This document shows, piece by piece, positions 55,575 to 62,937 of a DNA stretch of 64,000 bases. Each line of letters begins with the position of its first letter. Within the stretch, counting starts at the first letter, position 1. Source of the DNA: Streptomyces sp. R302 (GTDB lineage Bacteria; Actinomycetota; Actinomycetes; Streptomycetales; Streptomycetaceae); NCBI RefSeq assembly GCF_012927245.1, contig NZ_JABBGE010000007.1, forward strand, positions 124,001-188,000. Direction: 5' to 3'. The translations under genes were made by a program, and so were the position numbers. The notes beneath the pieces are model-generated. The model did no database searches, was not told the origin of the DNA, and saw only the letters and a list, made by a program, of their open reading frames with translations.

Positions 55575-57062
55575 TCAGGACGGCGCGCCGGTGGCCTTCG
55601 GGGTGTCGAGCGGGCACGCGTTGGCCAGGGTCACCGGGTCCTGGCCGACGGGCCGTGCGACGGTTCGCGAGGCGGGTGGGCGGTGTCCGGTGGCGAGCCA
55701 GCCCTCCAGGGCCGTGAAGGCCGTGCGGTGGCAGGGCGTGAGCGGCCGGAGCCCGCCGTCCGGGAAGGCGTCGACGAGCGAGTCGGTGTGGGTGCCGCCC
55801 TCGATGCGGTAGTAGCGGTGGAGCGAGCCGCGGCCCGCCTCGCGCACCATGCGGGCGTACACGTCGGAGTCCCGGCCGATCGGCAGGAGGGCGTCCAGGG
55901 TGCCGTGGAGGGTGATCAGCGGTTTGCCGATCCGTCCGGTGAGGGCGATCTTCCGCACGGCCTGCCGGACCTCGGCGGGGCGGGCCGCGTAGTCGTAGTC
56001 GGCGTCGCAGGCGGGCGTGCCCGGCAGGCAGTACGGCGTGCCCGCCTCGGTCGGCCCGTCGAAGCCGGGGTCCAGCTCCTCGCGGTAGATGCGCTGGGTC
56101 AGGTCCCAGTAGACCTTGTGGTGGTACGGCCACAGGAACTCCGAGCCGGCCGGGAACCCGGCGGCGTGCAGTTCGCGCCGCGCCTCCTCCGCGCCCGCGC
56201 CGCCCGCGGCGTACACGGGATAGGCGCGCATCGCCTTCGGCAGGAAGTCGAGCAGGTTGGGGCCGTCGCTCCGCCAGAGGGTGCCTTCCCAGTCGACGCC
56301 GCCGTCGTAGAGCTCGGGGTGGTTCTCCAGCTGCCAGCGGACCAGGTACCCGCCGTTCGACATACCGGTCGCCAGGGTGCGGGCGGGGGGCCGGTGGTAG
56401 CGCTGCGCCACGACGGCCCGGGCCGCCCGGGTGAGCTGGGTGACGCGGTCGTTCCATTCGGCGATCGCGTCGCCGGGGGCCTTTCCGTCGCGGTGGAAGG
56501 CGAGACCCGTGTTGCCCTTGTCGGTGGCGGCGTACGCGTACCCCCGGGCCAGCACCCAGTCCGCGATAGCCCGGTCGTTGGCGTACTGCTCGCGGTTGCC
56601 GGGCGTGCCGGCCACGACGAGACCGCCGTTCCAGCGGTCGGGCAGCCGGATGACGAACTGGGCGTCGTGCTGCCGGCCGTGGTTGGTGTTGGTGGCGGAG
56701 GTGTCGGGGAAGTAGCCGTCGATCTGGACGCCGGGCACGCCGCTGGGGACGGCCAGGTCCTTCGGGGTGAGCCCCGCCCAGTCGGCCGGGTCGGTGTGGC
56801 CGGAGGCGACGGTGCCGGCCGTCGTCAGCTCGTCGAGGCAGGCGGACCGCTGGTGCTCGGCGCCGGGGACGCGGAGGTGCGCTTGGCGGGCGCAGTGGGG
56901 TCCGGGGGCGGTGGGTGCGGTGGGTGCGGTGGGTGCGGCCGCTGTGGCGGGGACGGTGGTGAGGGTGGTGAGGACGAGGGCGGCCACGGTCAGTGTGGCG
57001 TGTGCGCCTTGCCGCCGGGGGCGTGGTGAGGAGCGGAACGTGGGATGACGGTGACGACGCAT
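55575..57062 (-). CDS. Secreted esterase, tannase/3HB-oligomer-hydrolase-like
   Basis: A 495-residue exported alpha/beta-hydrolase. A long basic N-terminus (RRHRHPTFRSSPRPRRQG) precedes the signal core (ALVLTTLTTVPATAAA) and a TAPTAPTAP repeat. Catalytic landmarks: PDRWNGGLVVAGTPGNREQY, YAYAATDKGNTGLAFHRDGK, the Ser elbow TGMSNGGYLVRWQLE, the acid in LHGTLDALLPIG and the His in EGGTHTDSLVDAF. Cys residues are placed for several disulfides. The family includes feruloyl esterases, tannases and hydroxybutyrate-oligomer hydrolases; the neighbours favour the last. Divergent from scoA, 306 bp away. Confidence 0.75.
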   Translation of the reverse strand: MRRHRHPTFRSSPRPRRQGAHATLTVAALVLTTLTTVPATAAAPTAPTAPTAPGPHCARQAHLRVPGAEHQRSACLDELTTAGTVASGHTDPADWAGLTPKDLAVPSGVPGVQIDGYFPDTSATNTNHGRQHDAQFVIRLPDRWNGGLVVAGTPGNREQYANDRAIADWVLARGYAYAATDKGNTGLAFHRDGKAPGDAIAEWNDRVTQLTRAARAVVAQRYHRPPARTLATGMSNGGYLVRWQLENHPELYDGGVDWEGTLWRSDGPNLLDFLPKAMRAYPVYAAGGAGAEEARRELHAAGFPAGSEFLWPYHHKVYWDLTQRIYREELDPGFDGPTEAGTPYCLPGTPACDADYDYAARPAEVRQAVRKIALTGRIGKPLITLHGTLDALLPIGRDSDVYARMVREAGRGSLHRYYRIEGGTHTDSLVDAFPDGGLRPLTPCHRTAFTALEGWLATGHRPPASRTVARPVGQDPVTLANACPLDTPKATGAPS

Positions 57063-57368
57063 GAGTGCGTACCTCCGAGGTCAGGGGACTCGCGGGAGGC
57101 TATGTCGCCGTCCGCCCGCCCGACATGGCTGCGCGGCCCACCGTCCCGGGCCGTGCGGTGGGCGCCGCCACCACCCTTCCGCCGCGGCGGCGCGGCAGTG
57201 GCCCGTCGTGCGGAGGCATTGGTGAGCGACATGAGGGAGGGGGGTGGTGTGTGGACGGCAGCCATGGTCGCCGCCGAGGCCCGCTGCCTAGGGTCGGTGC
57301 CTGTCGCTGGTACCGGCACCGGTTCTGACCTGCGAGGTCGTCCGGATGCCCCGAGGGAAGGGATCCTC
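57063..57368. other. Divergent control region between esterase and scoA
   Basis: No gene. The same frame is open upstream of scoA but shows no protein pattern. A TAGGGT hexamer near 57289 could be a -10 element. No clear palindrome was found. Confidence 0.4.
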
Positions 57369-58151
57369 ATGGGTCTGGACAAGACGGTCGCGAGCGCGGC
57401 GGAGGCGGTGGCCGACATCCCCGCCGGGTCATCGCTCGCCGTGGGCGGATTCGGGCTCTGCGGGATACCGGGCACGCTCATAGACGCGCTGTGGCAGCGC
57501 GGCACGGAGGGCCTCCGCGTCGTGTCGAACAACTGCGGTGTGGACGACTGGGGCCTCGGCCTGCTGCTGGCCGCCGGCCAGATCGCGCGCATGACGAGCT
57601 CGTACGTGGGCGAGAACAAGGAGTTCGCCCGCCAGTACCTGAACGGGGAGCTGGAGGTCGAGCTCGTCCCGCAGGGCACGCTCGCGGAACGGCTGCGGGC
57701 CGGCGGCGCGGGCATTCCCGCCTTCTACACCCCGGCGGGTACGGGGACGCAGGTCGGCGAGGGCGGGCTGCCGTGGAGGTACGCGGCCGGCGGAGGCCCG
57801 GTCGCGGTCGCGTCGCCGCCCAAGGAGACGAGGGAGTTCGGCGGGCGCCCGTATCTGCTGGAGGAGGGGATCACGACGGACTTCGCGCTGGTACGGGCGA
57901 CCATCGGCGACCGGCACGGCAACCTGGTCTTCCGGTCCTCGGCCCGCAACTTCAACCCGCTGGCCGCCATGGCCGGACGGGTCACCGTCGCCGAGGTCGA
58001 CCACCTCGTCGAACCGGGTGAGCTCGACCCCGACGAGGTCCATCTCCCCGGCGTCTTCGTCCAGCGGGTGGTCCGGGTCACGCCCGGCGACCCCGCCGCC
58101 GAGCGGCGCGTCGAGCGCCGTACCGTCCGACCGGAAGGCGACGTCCGATGA
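57369..58151 (+). CDS. scoA: 3-Oxoacid CoA-transferase subunit A
   Basis: A 260-residue alpha subunit of SCOT, which moves CoA from succinyl-CoA to acetoacetate. Family marks: SSLAVGGFGLCGIPGTLIDA, VVSNNCGVDDWGLGLLLAAG, MTSSYVGENKEFARQYLNGE, ELVPQGTLAERLRAGGAGIP, AFYTPAGTGTQV and FRSSARNFNPLAAMAGRVTV. ATG 57369 has AAGGG upstream. Its stop overlaps the scoB start as ATGA. With dehydrogenase and permease divergent from it, it completes conversion of 3-hydroxybutyrate to acetoacetyl-CoA. A 3-oxoadipate CoA-transferase (pcaI) would look similar, but no pca genes are nearby. Confidence 0.92.
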   Translation: MGLDKTVASAAEAVADIPAGSSLAVGGFGLCGIPGTLIDALWQRGTEGLRVVSNNCGVDDWGLGLLLAAGQIARMTSSYVGENKEFARQYLNGELEVELVPQGTLAERLRAGGAGIPAFYTPAGTGTQVGEGGLPWRYAAGGGPVAVASPPKETREFGGRPYLLEEGITTDFALVRATIGDRHGNLVFRSSARNFNPLAAMAGRVTVAEVDHLVEPGELDPDEVHLPGVFVQRVVRVTPGDPAAERRVERRTVRPEGDVR

Positions 58152-58813
58152 CCCTCACCCGCGAGCAGATGGCGGCCCGCGCCGCCCTGGAACTCACCGA
58201 CGGCAGTTACGTGAACCTCGGCATCGGACTGCCGACGCTCATCCCCAACCACCTCCCGCCCGGCATCGAGGTCGTGCTCCAGTCCGAGAACGGCATCCTC
58301 GGCGTCGGCCCGTACCCCACCGAGGACGAGCTCGACGCCGACCTGATCAACGCGGGCAAGGAGACGGTCACGACGCTGCCCGGCGCCTCGTTCTTCGACT
58401 CGGCCCTGTCCTTCGGGATGATCCGCGGCGGTCACATCGACGCCGCCGTCCTCGGCGCCATGCAGGTCTCCGCCTCGGGCGACCTCGCCAACTGGATGAT
58501 CCCCGGCAAGATGGTCAAGGGCATGGGCGGGGCGATGGACCTCGTCCACGGCGCCGGCCGGGTCATCGTCCTGATGGAGCACACCGCGAAGGACGGCTCG
58601 CCGAAGCTCGTCGAGACCTGCGGGCTGCCCCTGACCGGGCGGGGCGTCGTCCAGCGCGTGATCACCGACCTCGCCGTCGTGGACATCGCCCCCGACGGCT
58701 TCGTCCTGGCCGAACTGGCCCCGGGCGTCACCGCCGACCAGGTCGCGGCGGCCACCGCCGCGCCGCTGCGCGTACCCTCGCACCTCTCGCGGGGAGTCGG
58801 TCCGGACGCCTGA
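58148..58813 (+). CDS. scoB: 3-Oxoacid CoA-transferase subunit B
   Basis: A 221-residue beta subunit carrying the catalytic Glu in VVLQSENGILGVGPYP (the SENG motif). Other marks are GSYVNLGIGLPTLIPNHLP, GASFFDSALSFGMIRGGHID, GAMQVSASGDLANWMIPGKM and GMGGAMDLVHGAGRVIVLME. It overlaps scoA by four bases, so the two are co-translated. Complete, normal length. Confidence 0.93.
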   Translation: MTLTREQMAARAALELTDGSYVNLGIGLPTLIPNHLPPGIEVVLQSENGILGVGPYPTEDELDADLINAGKETVTTLPGASFFDSALSFGMIRGGHIDAAVLGAMQVSASGDLANWMIPGKMVKGMGGAMDLVHGAGRVIVLMEHTAKDGSPKLVETCGLPLTGRGVVQRVITDLAVVDIAPDGFVLAELAPGVTADQVAAATAAPLRVPSHLSRGVGPDA

Positions 58814-58816
58814 CCT

Positions 58817-59700
58817 TCACCCACGGGTCGATGGTCCGGGGCCGGTACGCCGGACAGATCCGGGGGAACATCCGGGGCCGACTGGCGATGCCGCTCCGCG
58901 AGCTGCTCGCGCCAGTCGCCCCGCGGTGTCAGCGGATTGTCGACGTCGACGTACCTCCGGCGGATCTCCTCCGCCTTGGCGGCCGTGGGGAGCGGCATCG
59001 CGGGGTCGACATCGACATCGGCGTCGGCGTCGACCCCGCGCTCCGCCGCGGCCCTCACCCGATCCAGCATCCGGGCGGCCTCGGCGACGGACAGGTCGTG
59101 GTGGCCCGTACCCAGCACCCGCCGCGTACGGGCCGCCCCGCCGCGTACCCAGCACCCCCGCGTCGGCGTCTGCCCGCCCGCGCCCTTCCCGCAGCACCTC
59201 GATCCGGCGGCCGGAGTCGCCCGTGCTGCCCAGCGCCTCGGCGAGATCACAGCGGGCGAACAGCTCCTGCGCCAGGGTCTCGTCGAGGATCGCGGCCCGC
59301 CGTGACGACTCGGGAGGAGCAGCCGTGCGGCGTCGTCGTGGGCCCTGCCCAGCAGGGCGCCCGCCTTCTCTCCGTGGACCACGGTCACCCAGGGATCGCC
59401 GCCGCCCATCGCGATCATGAACTTCCGCCGGCGGGCCCGTCCGACGGTGAGCCCCGCGACGACGGCGCGCGGTCCGTCCGGGCCCGCGTCCGCGTCCCGC
59501 ACGGCGAGGGCGAGGGCCTCGGTGGCGAGCTGCGCGTACGGCGGATCGGTGTCGGTCTCGGCGACGAGCAACTCCGCCCAGGCCATGCTCAGATGGTCGC
59601 CGCGCCCGTCGTACTCCGTGGGCAGCAGGGGACAGCCGATGGACTCGGCGACCAACTGCCCTCCCAGCCGGCCCTCATACCCGTCCGGCAGCGGACCCAC
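58817..59700 (-). pseudogene. Hypothetical gene with two compensating frameshifts
   Basis: The minus strand reads well from GPLPDGYEGRLGGQLVAESI and SMAWAELLVAETDTDPPYAQ to RAHDDAARLLLP in one frame. It then reads RRAAILDETLAQELFARCDL and AEALGSTGDSGRRIEVLREG in another (about 59320-59170), then VAEAARMLDRVRAAAERGVD and AEEIRRRYVDVDNPLTPRGD back in the first. The second shift lies in a GC-rich duplication (CGTACCCAGCACCC at about 59107 and 59143). The middle helices look TPR-like. I do not recognise the family. It could be a real decayed gene, or sequencing error in a hard region. Confidence 0.55.
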
Positions 59701-59738
59701 TTGGCCTTCGGCCGCCCGGCCGTGGCACCATCCGTGAG

Positions 59739-60557
59739 ATGCCCCTCTCCATACAAGTCGGCCCGTACACCGTCATCGCCCTCACCGATGGTGCGGGGCC
59801 CTTCTTCTCTCCCAGGGCGGAGGCGTTCCCCGATGCCACCGCCGAGCAGTGGTCCGCGGCCGACCGGTTCGATCCCGGTGCGCTCGACGCCGACGGACGC
59901 TGGTGGCTGCAGTTCCGCGCGTTCGCGATCCGCAGCGAGCGAGGTGTGACGCTGGTCGACGCGGGGATCGGGCCTGCCGACAGCCCGGCGGCCTCATGGG
60001 CGCCCGTACCCGGGGCGCTGCCGGCCGAGTTGGCCGCGGCGGGCATCGAACCGGACGAAGTGGAGAGCGTGGTGATCACGCACCTTCACACGGACCATGT
60101 GGGATGGGCCGTCGTCGGCGGCAAGGAGGGAGAGACGTCGCGGCCGTTCTTCCCGAACGCCCAGTACCTCCTCCAACAGGCCGAACTCGACGCCCTGGAG
60201 CAGATCAACCCCCCGTTGCGGTCCAGTGTGATCGACCCGCTCAGGGCGGCCGGTCGACTCCGGCTGGTCGACGGCGAGACCGCGCTGCGCGGCGGCGAGC
60301 GCCTGATCGCCACGCCCGGTCACACTCCCGGCCACCAGAGCGTCCTCGTCGAGTCCGGTCGCGAACTCCTCGCCGTGACCGGTGACTTGCTCGTCCACGC
60401 GATCCAGCTGCTCCATCCGGAGCTGGCCTACGCCCACGAGATGGACCCGCACCGGGCCCAGGCCTCACGGGAGCGGGTCCTGCGCGCCCGCGCCACACGC
60501 ACCCTCCATCTGGCGACACCACACCTGACCGAGCCGTTCGTCGTCGCGGGGCCGTGA
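59739..60557 (+). CDS. Metallo-beta-lactamase-fold hydrolase
   Basis: A 272-residue binuclear metal hydrolase. The metal motif is VVITHLHTDHVGW (H115, H117, D119, H120), followed by the next His in ATPGHTPGHQSVL and Asp in LLAVTGDLLVHAIQ. The N-terminus (IQVGPYTVIALTDGAGPFFS) and the WLQFRAFAIRS strand resemble the quorum-quenching-lactonase/MBL hydrolase subgroup. No signal peptide. The ribosome site is weak. Substrate unknown; lactonase or thioester hydrolase activity is possible. Confidence 0.87.
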   Translation: MPLSIQVGPYTVIALTDGAGPFFSPRAEAFPDATAEQWSAADRFDPGALDADGRWWLQFRAFAIRSERGVTLVDAGIGPADSPAASWAPVPGALPAELAAAGIEPDEVESVVITHLHTDHVGWAVVGGKEGETSRPFFPNAQYLLQQAELDALEQINPPLRSSVIDPLRAAGRLRLVDGETALRGGERLIATPGHTPGHQSVLVESGRELLAVTGDLLVHAIQLLHPELAYAHEMDPHRAQASRERVLRARATRTLHLATPHLTEPFVVAGP

Positions 60558-60608
60558 ATCCCGGGGCTCGTAGCAGGCACCGCGCCGGAGTGCTCCGCGC
60601 ACGGTCGG

Positions 60609-61967
60609 TCACTCCTCCGTAGATCCGGCGGCCCGTCCCGACCGGATGACCGCGGAGAGGCGGTGGTCGTGCCAGTAGGCCGGGTCGTACGTCCGCCCCA
60701 GCCGTCCTATCGCCTCCGCGGTGCGGGGATCGTCCCTCCTGAGCAGTCCGTAGGCGACGTCGAGCCGTACGCCGAAGTCGTCCTCGTCCATCAGGGCCGC
60801 GAGGGCGTCGGCAAGCTCCGCCGTGCGGTCCTCGCCGGCCGCGGCGGCCTCCGCGGCGCCGCCCCGCACCTGAGCTTCCGGGTCCCGGAGCAGACGCACG
60901 ACGGCCTCCGCGACCTCGGCGCTGCCGTCGTACTGCGCACTCAGCACCCGGCCGGCGCCGACGCGCACCCTCCAGTCCTCGTCCCCCGCGAGGGCGACCA
61001 GGGCGGTGCGCACCGCCGCGTCGAGCGGCGCGGGCGACGTGGCCCCGCTCCGCAGGAGCTCCGGAACCCGCGCACGGACGCGAGCGTCCGGGTGCACCGC
61101 GTACCGCAACCCCACGGCGGTCCGTTCCTCGCACTCCGTCTCATCCAGCACTCGGAGGACCTCCGCCAGGACGTCGGGATCGTCGTCCCCTTGGTGTGCC
61201 CAGGCGGCCACCAGCTCCGTCACTTCCGTCTCATAGGAATTCCGCCAGCTCCCGAACGCAAGGAGGAGTCCGAAGGCCACGTCCAGAACGAAGCGCCGGC
61301 GCTCCGGACGTGTGCTGTGCCGGTAGGCGGCCACCGCCGACCACGTCTCTCTACTGCGGCGTTCGCCGAGGACCCCGCGGACGGCCGCCCAGTCGACGTG
61401 GTCCGGGTCCCGCCGTTTCGCGGCTCGGGCCACCAGGTCGTCGACGGGCGTGAGCACGCGGAAGGCCCATTCCAGGTCGGTGAGGATCGCGCCGTGTCCG
61501 TCGCGCACCGTCAGGCCGCCGAGCGTCAGTTGCCCAGCGTGGTGGTACTCGTCATCCATCGCCGGCACCCTCTGGACGGGACCGGACATCCCCGTCCTGC
61601 GACGGAGTTCGTCCTCCGCGTCCCGCTCGCACCAGGAGCCGACGACGTCCAGTAGTCGCTGCCGTTCGTTCTCCGTGAGGCGCAATCGAGGTTCCAGGCC
61701 GAGCACTTCCGCCACGACCGCCGGCGAACCGCTGTCGACCGCTCGTACCAAGGGAGTCGTTCCGTCCGACAGCGACCGGTCCTGATCCGCGCCGGCCTCC
61801 ACCAGCGCCTTCGCCACTACCGTGTCGAACGCCGCGATCGCCGCGCAGAGGACGGGAAGTCCGTCTTCCGTCACCGTGTCCGGATCCGCACCGGCCTCCA
61901 GCAACCCGGCCACGGCCGCCGCGTCCCCCTGCCGGACCGCCGCCACCAGCTTCGTACCGTCGTCCAT
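60609..61967 (-). CDS. Ankyrin-HEAT repeat protein
   Basis: A 452-residue scaffold protein. Residues 4-95 are two or three ankyrin repeats (LVAAVRQGDAAAVAGLLEAG, GLPVLCAAIAAFDTVVAKAL, DGTTPLVRAVDSGSPAVVAE). Residues 240-430 are HEAT-like (VLAEVLRVLDETECEERTAV, RTALVALAGDEDWRVRVGAG, AEAVVRLLRDPEAQVRGGAA, DALAALMDEDDFGVRLDVAY). The joining part has an Asp/Trp-rich segment of unknown kind. ATG 61967 has GGGAG upstream. Such proteins in Streptomyces are often polymorphic immunity-like or adaptor proteins. Divergent from the GNAT gene. Confidence 0.8.
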   Translation of the reverse strand: MDDGTKLVAAVRQGDAAAVAGLLEAGADPDTVTEDGLPVLCAAIAAFDTVVAKALVEAGADQDRSLSDGTTPLVRAVDSGSPAVVAEVLGLEPRLRLTENERQRLLDVVGSWCERDAEDELRRRTGMSGPVQRVPAMDDEYHHAGQLTLGGLTVRDGHGAILTDLEWAFRVLTPVDDLVARAAKRRDPDHVDWAAVRGVLGERRSRETWSAVAAYRHSTRPERRRFVLDVAFGLLLAFGSWRNSYETEVTELVAAWAHQGDDDPDVLAEVLRVLDETECEERTAVGLRYAVHPDARVRARVPELLRSGATSPAPLDAAVRTALVALAGDEDWRVRVGAGRVLSAQYDGSAEVAEAVVRLLRDPEAQVRGGAAEAAAAGEDRTAELADALAALMDEDDFGVRLDVAYGLLRRDDPRTAEAIGRLGRTYDPAYWHDHRLSAVIRSGRAAGSTEE

Positions 61968-62077
61968 GTTTTGCCGCTCCCGTCTCGACATTGAGCCGGA
62001 CCGCCCGGCGCGACACCGTCGACGAGCAGTCTAAAATCGCGTGCGGGTGGCACACGCTCGTGCTGGGATCAAGCGTC

Positions 62078-62884
62078 ATGAACGATCGCTTTCTCGATGA
62101 AGCCGACTTGATGGACCGGATGGAACGGAACCTGGCGGAGCATGCGTGTCACCTGCATCGGGGGATGGCCGGTGCGGTCGTCACGGAGGCTGGGGACCTG
62201 GTGGTCGCGGACAGCGGCCTGGACGACGACACGTTCAACATCGTTGCCGCCGCGCGCTTCACCGGCGACGACGCCACGGCACGTATCGCCGAGACGGCTG
62301 GGATGCTGGCCCGTACCGGTCGTCGTTTCTCCTGGTGGGTGGGGCCCGCCTCGACGCCCGGGGACCTCACCGCTCGCCTGGCGGCGGCCGGGCTGGCGGC
62401 GTCCGAGCGCGAGGCGGCCATGTGGGCCGAGCTGGGCGAGGACCTGCCCGCACCGGCCGTCGAAGGGCTGGAGATCCAGCGGGTGGCCACGCCTGAACAA
62501 CTCGCCGACTACGCGATGGTTCTCGCCGCGAACTGGGACCCGCCCGCCGACACCGTCCGGCGCTTCCTCGCCGAGGCCGCCCCGCAAGCACTGGGCGAGG
62601 AGTGCCCGGCCCGGTACCTGGTCGGTTACGTGGACGGCCGTCCGGTCTGCTCCGCCGAGGTGTTTCACCACGCGGGAGTCGCCGGCATCTACAACATCTC
62701 CACCCTCGCCGCCCACCGCCGACGCGGTTACGGAGGCGCCATCACCCTCGCGGCACTCCACGCGGCCCGCGACCGCGACCACCGCATCGCGGTCCTGCAG
62801 GCATCGGCCGAGGGTGAACCCGTCTACCGCCGACTGGGGTTCCGTACCTGCGGGCAGTTCACCGAGCATGCCGTGAATCCCTGA
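62078..62884 (+). CDS. GNAT-family N-acetyltransferase
   Basis: A 268-residue acetyltransferase. The acetyl-CoA motif is ISTLAAHRRRGYGGAITLAA (R-R-G-Y-G-G, about 205-224), followed by HRIAVLQASAEGEPVYRRLG with FRTCGQF, the usual end. The N-terminal half is a degenerate second GNAT-like domain (FNIVAAARFTGDDATARIAE; RFSWWVGPASTPGDL). ATG 62078 was chosen because the domain begins there; upstream codons in frame are not protein-like. Substrate unknown. Confidence 0.85.
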   Translation: MNDRFLDEADLMDRMERNLAEHACHLHRGMAGAVVTEAGDLVVADSGLDDDTFNIVAAARFTGDDATARIAETAGMLARTGRRFSWWVGPASTPGDLTARLAAAGLAASEREAAMWAELGEDLPAPAVEGLEIQRVATPEQLADYAMVLAANWDPPADTVRRFLAEAAPQALGEECPARYLVGYVDGRPVCSAEVFHHAGVAGIYNISTLAAHRRRGYGGAITLAALHAARDRDHRIAVLQASAEGEPVYRRLGFRTCGQFTEHAVNP

Positions 62885-62937
62885 ACCTCCCCGGATTCCG
62901 ACACCTGCCGATCGCTCCGACCGGGCCGGTCGGTGTG

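Noticed and set aside
57045..57368. 108-residue extension of scoA
   Set aside because: Known SCOT alpha subunits begin close to MGLDKTV; the upstream frame is patternless and lies in the divergent promoter region.
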